In this document: positions 17,773-26,877 of the stretch, piece after piece | How positions within the stretch are numbered: the first letter of the stretch is position 1 | How the letters are laid out: every line of letters starts with the position of its first letter | From: Streptomyces sp. Tu6071 | GTDB lineage: Bacteria; Actinomycetota; Actinomycetes; Streptomycetales; Streptomycetaceae | NCBI RefSeq assembly: GCF_000213055.1 | Contig: NZ_CM001165.1 | Span: forward strand, 372,001 to 436,000 | DNA: 64,000 bases | Direction of reading: 5' to 3' | Notes under the pieces: model-generated | Database searches by the model: none | What the model was told of the DNA's origin: nothing | What the model saw: only the letters and a program-made list of their open reading frames with translations | Made by a program: the position numbers and the translations under genes

Positions 17773-19740
17773 ATGCGCATCAAGGATCTTCCGTACGCGG
17801 ACCCCGGCAACCCCGACGTACGGTCAGGCCCCCGTTTCCTGTACTGGCTGGGGCGGCAGCAACGGGGCGGCCAGTTCCGCGCGCTCGCCTGGGGGCTGCT
17901 CAACTTCGGCTCGCTCTCGGCGCTGCCGTACCCCGTGGGCATCGCCGTCGAGGCGGTGTCCGACGGCGGGGACGGGGCCGGTCGGCGGCTCGTGCTCGCG
18001 GGGTTGCTGCTCGCCCTGTGCGGCGCGGGTGTCGCGCTCGGCGACGTCATGCTGCACCGCACGGCCGTCACCAACTGGATCACCGCCGCGGCGCGCATCC
18101 AGCAGCTCCTCATCCGCAAGAGCGCGGAGCTGGGCTCGACACTCACCCGCAGGGTCGCGGCGGGAGAAGTCGTAGCGGTTTCCACAGGTGATGTCGAGAA
18201 GATCGGATGGTTCGTCGAGGCGCTCTCGCGCTTCATGGCGGCGGCGCTCACCGTCGTCCTCATCTGCGTGGGGCTCTTCTTCTACGAGCCGCACCTCGCG
18301 CTCGTCGTCGCGATCGGCGCACCTGTCGTGGCGCTGTCGGTCCTGCCGCTCCTGCCGCCCTCGGTGCGCCGCGCCGACGTCCAGCGCGAGAAGGCGGGGC
18401 GCGCGACGGAACTCGCCTCGGACACCGTGGCCGGGCTGCGGGTGCTGCGCGGCATCGGCGGCGAGGAGCTGTTCCTCGGCCGTTACCGGGCGGCCTCGCA
18501 GGAGGTGCGCGGCGCCGCCGTGCGCAGCGCGCGGCTGTGGTCGCTCATCGCGGCGGTGCAGGTGCTCATCCCGGGGCTGCTGCTCATCGCGGTGGTCTGG
18601 TACGGGGTGCGGCTCGCGCGCGAGGGCACCGTGTCGGTCGGGGAACTCGTCACCGTGTACAGCATGGTGACGCTGCTCGCGTGGCCGATGCGCCACTTCG
18701 AGGAGATCGCCATGGCCTACTCCTTCTCGCGTCCCTCGGCGCGGCGCGCGGCGCGCGTGCTGGCGCTGCGGCGGGTCGCGGAGCCCGCGGGCGGGCAGGC
18801 GGAGTCCCCGGGCGGGGGATCGGGTACGGGTATGTCCGACGCCGTGGCGTACGCGGGCCTCGCCGAGCTGTACGACCCGCTGACCGGGCTCCGGGTGCCC
18901 GAGGGACGGCTCACGGCCGTCGTGTGCGGGGACCCGGACGCCGCGGGACGCCTGGCCGACCGGCTCGGCGGCCACTCCCCCGAGCACGTGGCCGAGCCCT
19001 CCGTACTCCTCGGCACCGTGGCCCTCGACGGGCTGCCGCTCGCCGAGGCGCGACGCGTCGTGCTCGTACAGGACAAGGACCCCGTGCTGCTCTCGGGGAC
19101 GTTGCGGGAACTGCTCGACGTGCCCTCCTCCGGTGCCGTCGCGCCCGCCGCGGCGCTCGCGGCGGCGCAGTGCGCTGACGTGCTCGCGGCGCTCGCGCAG
19201 GCCGACCCCGATCCGGGGGCGAGCGGCGGCGATCCGCTGCGGACCCGGATCACCGAGCGCGGCAGGTCGCTCTCGGGCGGCCAGCGGCAGCGGCTCGCGC
19301 TCGCGCGCTCCCTCGTCGCCGACCCGGACGTCCTCGTGCTCGACGAGCCGACCTCGGCCGTCGACGCGCACACCGAGTCCCGTATCGCGGGCGGCCTCGC
19401 CGCGCTGCGCGCGGGCCGCACCACCGTCGTCCTCACCTCGTCGCCGCTGCTGCTCGACGCGGCCGACCGGGTTGTGCTCGTCCTCGGCGACACGGTCGTG
19501 GCCGAGGGCGCGCACCGCGAACTGCTCGCCGCCGAACCGCGCTACCGGGCGGTCGTGACCCGCGAGACCGACGAGGAGAGGGCTGATCCCGGCACGCCGC
19601 GCGAGGTCGAGGCCGGCATCGAGGTCGAGGTCGTGGAGAGCCGGAGCGCGGTCGACGGCCCCGCCGGGGGCGCCGTCGTGACGGCTCCCGCCGATGAACT
19701 GCCCGGCAAGGACACCGTACGGATCGAGGAAACCGCATGA
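17773..19740 (+). CDS. ABC exporter subunit 1, ATPase site degenerate (iron-regulated)
   Basis: 655 residues: a six-helix exporter domain (~40-340) and an ATPase. The Walker A position reads [16 protein letters not shown] and lacks the GxxGxGKS loop. The signature [17 protein letters not shown] (~498) and Walker [13 protein letters not shown] (~519) are intact, and the switch histidine is missing ([17 protein letters not shown]). This is the complement of the defects in subunit 2, so the two should form a heterodimer with one working ATP site. The start is the ATG at 17773. It overlaps subunit 2 by four bases (ATGA), and an iron box lies upstream. Likely substrate is a siderophore or a precursor, by analogy with iron-regulated exporters of Streptomyces; no biosynthesis genes are adjacent. 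Confidence 0.88.
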   Translation: MRIKDLPYADPGNPDVRSGPRFLYWLGRQQRGGQFRALAWGLLNFGSLSALPYPVGIAVEAVSDGGDGAGRRLVLAGLLLALCGAGVALGDVMLHRTAVTNWITAAARIQQLLIRKSAELGSTLTRRVAAGEVVAVSTGDVEKIGWFVEALSRFMAAALTVVLICVGLFFYEPHLALVVAIGAPVVALSVLPLLPPSVRRADVQREKAGRATELASDTVAGLRVLRGIGGEELFLGRYRAASQEVRGAAVRSARLWSLIAAVQVLIPGLLLIAVVWYGVRLAREGTVSVGELVTVYSMVTLLAWPMRHFEEIAMAYSFSRPSARRAARVLALRRVAEPAGGQAESPGGGSGTGMSDAVAYAGLAELYDPLTGLRVPEGRLTAVVCGDPDAAGRLADRLGGHSPEHVAEPSVLLGTVALDGLPLAEARRVVLVQDKDPVLLSGTLRELLDVPSSGAVAPAAALAAAQCADVLAALAQADPDPGASGGDPLRTRITERGRSLSGGQRQRLALARSLVADPDVLVLDEPTSAVDAHTESRIAGGLAALRAGRTTVVLTSSPLLLDAADRVVLVLGDTVVAEGAHRELLAAEPRYRAVVTRETDEERADPGTPREVEAGIEVEVVESRSAVDGPAGGAVVTAPADELPGKDTVRIEETA

Positions 19741-21518
19741 CCGGGCCCAAGCCCCCCGCGTACGACCCGGCCGCGCCGACGACGGCCGAGACGCTGCCCG
19801 TCGGCAGCGCGGCGACCGTACGCGCCTACATCGGCGCCCTGTTCCGCCGGCACCGCACCGCCTTCGTCGTCCTCATCTCGGTGAACGCGGTCGCCGTGAT
19901 CGCCTCCATGATCGGCCCGTACCTGCTCGGCGACCTCGTCGGCCGGGTCTCGGACCACGCGGACGAGATCCATCTGCCGCGCACGCTCGGCCTCTTCGCG
20001 CTCGCGCTGCTCGTGCAGACGGTGTTCATCCGGATGGTGCGGCTGCGCGGCGCGATGCTGGGTGAGGAGATGCTCGCCGACCTGCGCGAGGACTTCCTCG
20101 TACGCTCCGTGAAGCTGCCGCCCGGGGTCCTGGAGCGCGCGGGCACGGGCGACCTGCTCTCACGGATCACGACGGACATCGACCGGCTCGCCAACGCGAT
20201 GCGCGAGGCGGTGCCGCAGCTCTCGATCGGGCTCGTGTGGGCGGTGCTGCTGCTCGGCGGTCTCGTCGTGACGGCGCCGCCGCTCGCGCCCGCCGTGCTC
20301 GTCGCCGTACCGCTCGCCGTCGTGGGCTGCCGCTGGTACTTCAAGCGCGCCCCCTCCGCCTACCGCTCCGAGGCGGCCGGGTACGCGGCCGTCGCCGCCG
20401 CACTCGCCGAGACGGTCGACGCGGGCCGCACGGTCGAGGCGCACCGCCTCGGCGCGCGCCGCGTCGCCCTGACGGACCAGCGGGTCTCCCAGTGGACCCG
20501 GTGGGAGAACTACACGCTCTCGCTGCGCTCCGTGCTCTTCCCGGTCATCAACGTCACGCACACCACCGTGCTCGCCTCGGTGCTCATGGTCGGCGGGGCC
20601 TTCGTGCTCCAGGGGTGGATCGACGTCGGCCAGCTGACGACCGCCGCGCTGCTCGCGCAGATGCTCGTCGAGCCGGTGGGGCTGATCCTGCGCTGGTACG
20701 ACGAGTTGCAGGTCGCGCAGGTCTCGCTCGCGCGCCTGGTGGGGGTACGGGACATCGAGCCCGCCGCCGGGGACGAGAGCGTCGCGCCGCAGGGCCGCGT
20801 GCTCGACGCCGCCGACGTCCACTTCGGGTACCGGGAGGGGGTCGACGTCCTGCGCGAGGTGACGCTCGCGGTCGAGCCGGGCACCCGGCTCGCGCTCGTG
20901 GGCCCCTCGGGCGCGGGCAAGTCCACGCTCGGGCGGCTGCTCGCCGGTATCTACGCACCTCGCACGGGCGCGGTGACGCTGGGGGAAGCAGCGCTGTCGG
21001 AGATGACGGCGGAGGCGGTACGCAGCCACGTCGCGCTCGTCAACCAGGAGCACCACGTCTTCGTCGGCTCCCTGCGCGACAACCTGCGCCTCGCCAGGGC
21101 CGGAACGGATGACGAGGACCTCTGGGCGGCCCTCGCCGCCGTGGACGCGACACCGTGGGCCCGCGCGCTCGACAAGGGCCTCGACACGGAGGTGGGCTCC
21201 GGCGCGGCCACCCTGACACCCGCGCAGGCCCAGCAGATCGCACTGGCCCGACTCGTCCTGGCCGACCCGCACACCCTCGTCCTGGACGAGGCCACGTCCC
21301 TGCTCGACCCCCGCGCGGCCCGCCACCTGGAACGCTCGCTCGGCAAGGTCCTGGAGGGCCGCACAGTCGTGGCCATCGCACACCGCCTGCACACAGCACA
21401 CGACGCGGACATCATCGCGGTGGTGGAGGACGGCCGCATCAGCGAGCTGGGCAGCCACGAGGAACTGGTCGCGGCGGAGGGAGCGTACGCGAGGCTCTGG
21501 GAGTCGTGGCATGGGTGA
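19737..21518 (+). CDS. ABC exporter subunit 2 (iron-regulated)
   Basis: 593 residues, permease plus ATPase. Walker [20 protein letters not shown] (~390), Walker [13 protein letters not shown] (~515) and the switch histidine in [13 protein letters not shown] (~547) are intact, but the signature has become [13 protein letters not shown] (~493). The working composite site in the heterodimer would thus use Walker A from this subunit and LSGGQ from subunit 1. Its ATG overlaps the upstream stop, which implies translational coupling and equal amounts. No other gene of the unit follows. Confidence 0.9.
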   Translation: MTGPKPPAYDPAAPTTAETLPVGSAATVRAYIGALFRRHRTAFVVLISVNAVAVIASMIGPYLLGDLVGRVSDHADEIHLPRTLGLFALALLVQTVFIRMVRLRGAMLGEEMLADLREDFLVRSVKLPPGVLERAGTGDLLSRITTDIDRLANAMREAVPQLSIGLVWAVLLLGGLVVTAPPLAPAVLVAVPLAVVGCRWYFKRAPSAYRSEAAGYAAVAAALAETVDAGRTVEAHRLGARRVALTDQRVSQWTRWENYTLSLRSVLFPVINVTHTTVLASVLMVGGAFVLQGWIDVGQLTTAALLAQMLVEPVGLILRWYDELQVAQVSLARLVGVRDIEPAAGDESVAPQGRVLDAADVHFGYREGVDVLREVTLAVEPGTRLALVGPSGAGKSTLGRLLAGIYAPRTGAVTLGEAALSEMTAEAVRSHVALVNQEHHVFVGSLRDNLRLARAGTDDEDLWAALAAVDATPWARALDKGLDTEVGSGAATLTPAQAQQIALARLVLADPHTLVLDEATSLLDPRAARHLERSLGKVLEGRTVVAIAHRLHTAHDADIIAVVEDGRISELGSHEELVAAEGAYARLWESWHG

Positions 21519-22312
21519 GGAGAGGGGGGTGGGGGTGTGAGGTGAGGGGGTTCGCGCGGCGGGGGCAGGAGCCTCAGGCGCGGACCTTGGAACCGGCTGC
21601 GCACGAGTCCAGGGGCCGGGCTGTCGCTCCGGGGGCTTTCGCGGGGTGCTCCTGGGAGACGGCTCGGCGCGTAGTTCTTCCTCGCAGGCGCGCGGGCCGG
21701 TTCCGGGCCAGGCTGTGAGGCGGAGCCGCTTCTCGGCGGCGTCCTGGCGGGAGGGATTCCAGGGCCCGCGCGGGCACCGAGAGCCTGCGCAGGGCCGTCG
21801 TCCCGGGACTCGCGCGCGGGGATGGTCGCCGGAGACGGCTTCACGCGCGGGGATGCTCGCCGGAGACGGCTTCGCGCGGCGGTGAACCGGGGGCGGTTTC
21901 TCGCTGAGCTGCCCCCGGAGAAAACGGTTCAGGACCGGACCCGCGTCCCTGGTGGTGGCGGGGCGGTTCTCGCCCGGGGCGGCGCGCGTGACGGTGGTCC
22001 CCGGAGGGTGTGCTGGGCGAGCGGACCGCCGTCGTAGGCGCGCGGTGCGAGGTCCGGGCTCGGGGTTTCTGCGCTGGGGGCGTGCGCGGGGCCTTGACGC
22101 CTGGGCCTTGCGCCGGGGACGTGGGCGGGGCCCGTACCCGGCGGCACCGGGCCTGTGTGGCTGTCCGGCGCGTCTCCCCTCGGACCGGGCGCGCACTCGC
22201 CCGGGGGGGGACTCCAGGCAAGCCGCGTCGTTCGGGCGCGCATCGCTCGCCCTGGTCCGGCCACGGGTACGACTTATCCGCGCCTCCGGCTGTGCACATG
22301 GACGGGGCCGGG
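21519..22312. other. 794-base region without a recognisable gene, internally repetitive
   Basis: Very G-rich on the plus strand. It contains a 31-base tandem repeat (21813-21874) and a long imperfect hairpin (21883-21931, arms TGAACCG/CGGTTCA). Long open frames on both strands are Arg/Pro/Gly-rich, as random high-GC DNA gives, with no start signals or known motifs. I see no gene. Confidence 0.5.
21813..21874 (+). repeat. 31-base tandem repeat, two copies
   Basis: Unit CGCGCGGGGATGGTCGCCGG followed by AGACGGCTTCA; the second copy differs by GGTC to GCTC and a final A to G. A third partial unit (GCGCGG) follows. The period is not a multiple of three, which argues against coding. Confidence 0.7.
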
Positions 22313-23104
22313 TCAGACCACGTTGAGGGCGAAGAGGCCGCCGACCGCGCCGAGGGCCATGAAGACGGGCATGAGGATCTTCAGTTCGACCCAGCTGCCG
22401 GCCCGGAAGCGCATGAACTTCGGGGGGCCGAGCGGATACCAGAGCCTGCGGGCTATCGGGAGCGGCCACAGGATGGGCGCGCCCGAGACGGTGATGGCGT
22501 CGCCGATGTCGTGCACCAGTGCCCCGAGCAGGATCGGCAGGCCGAGCCACATGTACGCCTGGCCATCACCTGTGAAGAGCCAGTGCGCCCCGTTCCCGGG
22601 CCGGTCGAGGAAGTCGGCGAGCATCCACGCGCTGGTCGCGCCGAGGAGCCAGACGAGCACGTCGCTGGAGACCCGCGCCTGCCGCCACAGCAGCCCCTCG
22701 ATGGCGAGCACCATGTGTACGAAAAGGATGCCGAGCACGGCCCAGCGTCCGACCGCGACGGCGAGCGCGGAGGCCCCCGCCCCCATGAGGACGGCCCAGA
22801 CGAGGGTGTGCGTCAGGGTGCGGTGCCCGCCGTTCCTGCGGGGGTCCTTCTTGCCGCGGGTGGCCTTGTAGATCCCGTAGGAGAGGGCGTCCACGAAGGT
22901 GCAGAGCGCTTTGCTGACCGGCCCGAAGGCCCTGGATATCGTCGCCGACTTGTGGTCGAGGTCCGGCGCGAGGGCCGCCCCGGCGGTGATGAGCGCACCG
23001 ACGAGCAGTACCGGCCAGGGCATCTCGTGCCCGTTGGCCTCCGCGAGCGCCCCGACCCCGAGCCAGGCCGCGGCCCCGGAGAGCGAGTGTGCCGGTCCCA
23101 TCAT
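22313..23104 (-). CDS. Membrane-bound metal-dependent hydrolase, YdjM/DUF457 family
   Basis: 263 residues. The N-terminus GPAHSLSGAAAWLG and the acidic/histidine motifs (ALAPDLDHKSATIS, GGHRTLTHTLVWAVL, and HDIGDAITVSG near the end) are the metal-binding signatures of the YdjM family of integral membrane hydrolases. Several hydrophobic helices are present. The start is placed at the second of two adjacent in-frame candidates (ATGATGGGACC), eight bases after GTGGGGGAC. Substrate unknown. It is divergent from the helicase. Confidence 0.85.
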   Translation of the reverse strand: MMGPAHSLSGAAAWLGVGALAEANGHEMPWPVLLVGALITAGAALAPDLDHKSATISRAFGPVSKALCTFVDALSYGIYKATRGKKDPRRNGGHRTLTHTLVWAVLMGAGASALAVAVGRWAVLGILFVHMVLAIEGLLWRQARVSSDVLVWLLGATSAWMLADFLDRPGNGAHWLFTGDGQAYMWLGLPILLGALVHDIGDAITVSGAPILWPLPIARRLWYPLGPPKFMRFRAGSWVELKILMPVFMALGAVGGLFALNVV

Positions 23105-23257
23105 GAGCGTGTCCCCCACCTTCGACGCACCGCTGTGCAGTTGACGGCCCGTCCCGCTTCCCTTCGCCCGGACGAGCGGTCCCTCACCCTACCGGTCGTG
23201 ATCTTCGTGCCGTCCGCCGATTCCCCCTCCCCGGCGGCGAAAGGGCAAGATGGGGGC

Positions 23258-25771
23258 GTGACCCTTATCGATCAGCTCCCTGCGACCCCCGATCCCGACG
23301 CCCTCTACGAAGCCTTCGCCTCGTGGACCGAGAGCCGGGGGATCACTCTGTACCCGGCTCAGGAGGAGGCGCTGATCGAGGTGGTCTCGGGGGCGAACGT
23401 CATCCTGTCGACGCCGACAGGCTCCGGCAAGAGCCTGGTCGCGGCGGGGGCGCACTTCACCGCGCTCGCGCAGGACAAGGTCACCTTCTACACCGCCCCG
23501 ATCAAGGCACTCGTCTCGGAGAAGTTCTTCGACCTGTGCAAGATGTTCGGCACCGAGAACGTCGGGATGCTCACCGGCGACGCCTCGGTCAACGCCGACG
23601 CCCCCGTGATCTGCTGCACCGCCGAGGTCCTCGCCTCGATCGCGCTGCGCGACGGCAAGGACGCGGACGTCGGCCAGGTCGTCATGGACGAGTTCCACTT
23701 CTACGCGGAGCCCGACCGCGGCTGGGCCTGGCAGATCCCGCTGCTCGAACTGCCGCAGGCACAGTTCGTGCTGATGTCGGCGACGCTCGGGGACGTCGCG
23801 CTCTTCGAGAAGGACCTCACCCGGCGCACGGGCCGGCCGACGTCCGTCGTGCGCTCCGCGACCCGCCCGGTGCCGCTCTCGTACGAGTACAAGCTGACGC
23901 CGCTCACGGAGACGCTGACCGAGCTGCTCGACACGCGGCAGGCGCCGGTCTACATCGTGCACTTCACGCAGGCGCAGGCCGTTGAGCGGGCGCAGGCGCT
24001 CATGAGCATCAACATGTGCACGCGCGAGGAGAAGGACCACATCGCGGAGCTGATCGGCAACTTCCGCTTCACCACCAAGTTCGGCCGCAACCTCTCGCGC
24101 TATGTACGGCACGGGATCGGGGTGCACCACGCGGGGATGCTGCCGAAGTACCGGCGGCTCGTCGAGAAGCTGGCGCAGGCCGGGCTGCTCAAGGTCATCT
24201 GCGGTACGGACACCCTCGGCGTCGGCGTCAACGTGCCGATCCGCACGGTGTTGTTCACCGCGCTGACGAAGTACGACGGGAACCGGGTGCGCACGCTGCG
24301 CGCGCGGGAGTTCCACCAGATCGCGGGCCGCGCGGGGCGCGCGGGCTTCGACACGGCGGGGCTCGTCGTGGGGCAGGCGCCCGAGCATGTCATCGAGAAC
24401 GAGAAGGCGCTCGCGAAGGCCGGGGACGATCCGAAGAAGCGGCGCAAGATCGTGCGCAAGAAGGCTCCGGAGGGTTTCGTCGCCTGGAGCGACAAGACCT
24501 TCGAGAAGCTCATCGCCTCCGACCCCGAGCCGCTGACCTCGCGGTTCCGGGTGACGCACACGATGCTGCTCGCGGTGATCGCCCGTCCGGGCAACGCCTT
24601 CGACGCGATGCGCCACCTCCTGGAGGACAACCACGAGCCGCGCCGGCAGCAGCTCCGCCACATCCGCAGGGCCATCGCGATCTACCGCTCGCTTCTCGAC
24701 GGCGGCATCGTGGAGCGTCTCGACGAGCCGGACGCCGAGGGCCGCATCGTCCGGCTCACCGTGGACCTCCAGCAGGACTTCGCGCTCAACCAGCCGCTCT
24801 CCACGTTCGCGCTCGCGGCCTTCGACCTGCTCGACCCCGATTCGCCCTCGTACGCCCTCGACCTCGTCTCGGTCGTCGAGTCGACGCTCGACGACCCGCG
24901 CCAGATCCTGGCCGCGCAGCAGAACAAGGCGCGCGGCGAGGCGGTCGGCGCGATGAAGGCGGACGGCGTCGAGTACGAGGAGCGGATGGAGCGACTCCAG
25001 GAGATCGGCTACCCGAAGCCTCTGGAGGAGCTGCTCTTCCACGCCTACGACACGTACCGCAGGAGCCACCCGTGGGTCGGTGACCACCCGCTCTCGCCGA
25101 AGTCCGTGGTGCGGGACATGTACGAGCGCGCGCTGACCTTCACCGAGTACGTCTCGCTGTACGAGCTGGCCCGCACCGAGGGCATCGTGCTGCGGTACCT
25201 GGCCTCCGCGTACAAGGCCCTGGAGCACACCGTCCCCGACGACCTCAAGTCGGAGGACCTGGAGGACCTCATCGCGTGGCTCGGCGAGCTGGTGCGCCAG
25301 GTGGACTCCAGCCTGCTCGACGAGTGGGAGCAGCTCGCCAATCCCGGCGAGATGACCGCCGAGGAGGCGCAGGAGAAGGCGGACCAGGTCAAGCCGGTGA
25401 CCGCCAACGCGCGCGCCTTCCGGGTGCTCGTGCGCAACGCGATGTTCCGGCGCGTCGAGCTCGCGGCGCTCGACCGGGTGGACGAGCTGGGCGCGATGGA
25501 CGGCGAGGCGGGCTGGGACGCGGACGCCTGGGGCGAGGCGATGGACGCCTACTGGGACGCGCACGAGGAGCTGGGCACGGGGCCCGACGCGCGCGGCCCG
25601 AAGCTGCTGCTCATCGAGGAACGGCCGCAGGAGGCGCTGTGGCGCGTGCGGCAGATCTTCGACGACCCGGAGGACGACCACGACTGGGGCATCAGCGCCG
25701 AGGTGGACCTCACCGCGTCGGACGCGGAGGGCCGGGCGGTGGTCCGGGTCACTTCCGTGGGGCAGCTCTGA
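23258..25771 (+). CDS. DEAD/DEAH-box helicase with DUF3516 C-terminus
   Basis: An 837-residue Ski2-like superfamily 2 helicase. Walker A STPTGSGKSLVAAG (~52), the DExH-like motif VVMDEFHFYAEP (~143), motif III LMSATLGD (~174), and motif VI QIAGRAGRAGF (~353) are all in place, along with a GVHHAGMLPKYRRL segment. The last ~430 residues form the actinobacterial DUF3516 region. It acts on RNA or DNA in the cytoplasm; the exact role is unknown. The GTG at 23258 follows GGGGGC and gives the usual family length; a long upstream frame is not part of the gene. Confidence 0.93.
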   Translation: MTLIDQLPATPDPDALYEAFASWTESRGITLYPAQEEALIEVVSGANVILSTPTGSGKSLVAAGAHFTALAQDKVTFYTAPIKALVSEKFFDLCKMFGTENVGMLTGDASVNADAPVICCTAEVLASIALRDGKDADVGQVVMDEFHFYAEPDRGWAWQIPLLELPQAQFVLMSATLGDVALFEKDLTRRTGRPTSVVRSATRPVPLSYEYKLTPLTETLTELLDTRQAPVYIVHFTQAQAVERAQALMSINMCTREEKDHIAELIGNFRFTTKFGRNLSRYVRHGIGVHHAGMLPKYRRLVEKLAQAGLLKVICGTDTLGVGVNVPIRTVLFTALTKYDGNRVRTLRAREFHQIAGRAGRAGFDTAGLVVGQAPEHVIENEKALAKAGDDPKKRRKIVRKKAPEGFVAWSDKTFEKLIASDPEPLTSRFRVTHTMLLAVIARPGNAFDAMRHLLEDNHEPRRQQLRHIRRAIAIYRSLLDGGIVERLDEPDAEGRIVRLTVDLQQDFALNQPLSTFALAAFDLLDPDSPSYALDLVSVVESTLDDPRQILAAQQNKARGEAVGAMKADGVEYEERMERLQEIGYPKPLEELLFHAYDTYRRSHPWVGDHPLSPKSVVRDMYERALTFTEYVSLYELARTEGIVLRYLASAYKALEHTVPDDLKSEDLEDLIAWLGELVRQVDSSLLDEWEQLANPGEMTAEEAQEKADQVKPVTANARAFRVLVRNAMFRRVELAALDRVDELGAMDGEAGWDADAWGEAMDAYWDAHEELGTGPDARGPKLLLIEERPQEALWRVRQIFDDPEDDHDWGISAEVDLTASDAEGRAVVRVTSVGQL

Positions 25772-25876
25772 GCCGGACCCCCTGCGAGCGCGGCCCCCGC
25801 GCCCGCGCCGGTCTTCCTCCTCCGTCCCCGAGCCCGTACCGGTCCGGTGCGGGGCGTGCTGTGTGAAAGGGCGTAC

Positions 25877-26809
25877 GTGACCATGACCGACACGGGCGGA
25901 CCCGTGCCCGAGCGTCTGGTGGACCTCCTCGACCTGGAGCGGATCGAGGTGAACATCTTCCGCGGCCGGAGCCCCGACGAATCGCTGCAACGCGTCTTCG
26001 GCGGGCAGGTCGCCGGACAGGCGCTCGTCGCGGCCGGCCGGACCGTGGACGCGGACCGTCCCGTGCACTCGCTGCACGCCTACTTCCTGCGTCCGGGCCG
26101 TCCCGGGGTGCCGATCGCCTACGAGGTGGAGCGGGTACGGGACGGGCGGAGCTTCACGACGCGGCGGGTGACCGCCGTGCAGCAGGGCCGCACGATCTTC
26201 GCGCTCACCGCTTCCTTCCACGTGCCCGAAGAGGGCGCCTTCGCGCACCAGTTGCCTCCGGCCGGCCCCGGGCCGCTCGTCGACCCCGAGTCGCTGCCCC
26301 GGCTCGCGGACGAGGTCCGCGCCCACCTCGGCGGGGTGCCGGACGAGCTGGAGCGCATGGCCCGCAGGCAGCCCTTCGACATCCGTTACGTGAACCGCCT
26401 GCGGTGGACGCCGGAGGAGACCGCGGGCGCCGAGCCGCGCAGCGCCGTGTGGATGCGGGCGGTGACGCCGCTCGGCGACGACCCGCTCGTGCACACGTGC
26501 GCGCTCGCCTACGTGAGCGACACGACGCTGCTCGACGCCGTGCGGCTGCCGGTGGAGCCGCTGTGGGGCGAGCGGCTGCTCGACCTCGCCTCGCTCGACC
26601 ACGCGATGTGGTTCCACCGGCCCTTCCGGGCGGACGAGTGGCTGCTGTACGAGCAGGAGTCGCCGGTCGCCACGGGTGGGCTCGGGCTGGCCAGGGGCCG
26701 AATCTACGACCGGGCGGGGCGACTGCTCGTCTCGGTCGTGCAGGAGGGGCTGTTCCGCTCGCGCGGCGGCATCCAGGTGCTCTCCGGCGAGGCCCCACCG
26801 CACGAGTAG
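25877..26809 (+). CDS. tesB: Acyl-CoA thioesterase II (TesB family)
   Basis: 310 residues with the double hot-dog layout of TesB. The first half is FRGRSPDESLQRVFGGQVAG then SLHAYFLRPGRPGVPIAYEV; the second is SLDHAMWFHRPFRADEWLLY followed by RGRIYDRAGRLLVSVVQEGL. The catalytic Asp (LDHAMW) and the Thr/Gln-type residues are present. It hydrolyses acyl-CoA thioesters in the cytoplasm. AAAGGG precedes the GTG at 25877; the ATG two codons later is an alternative. It runs in the same direction as the helicase with a ~105-base gap. Confidence 0.92.
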   Translation: MTMTDTGGPVPERLVDLLDLERIEVNIFRGRSPDESLQRVFGGQVAGQALVAAGRTVDADRPVHSLHAYFLRPGRPGVPIAYEVERVRDGRSFTTRRVTAVQQGRTIFALTASFHVPEEGAFAHQLPPAGPGPLVDPESLPRLADEVRAHLGGVPDELERMARRQPFDIRYVNRLRWTPEETAGAEPRSAVWMRAVTPLGDDPLVHTCALAYVSDTTLLDAVRLPVEPLWGERLLDLASLDHAMWFHRPFRADEWLLYEQESPVATGGLGLARGRIYDRAGRLLVSVVQEGLFRSRGGIQVLSGEAPPHE

Positions 26810-26877
26810 GGCGTGCGGTCGCCGCACGAGCTGGGCGCACCGCCGCCGGACGACAACGAGCACTCCGATCGCCGTGT

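Noticed and set aside
20160..22550. Long minus-strand frame covering 21.5-22.3 kb
   Set aside because: Half of it is the shadow of ABC subunit 2, and the remainder is Arg/Pro/Gly-rich with no start signal, so it does not fill the gene-free gap.
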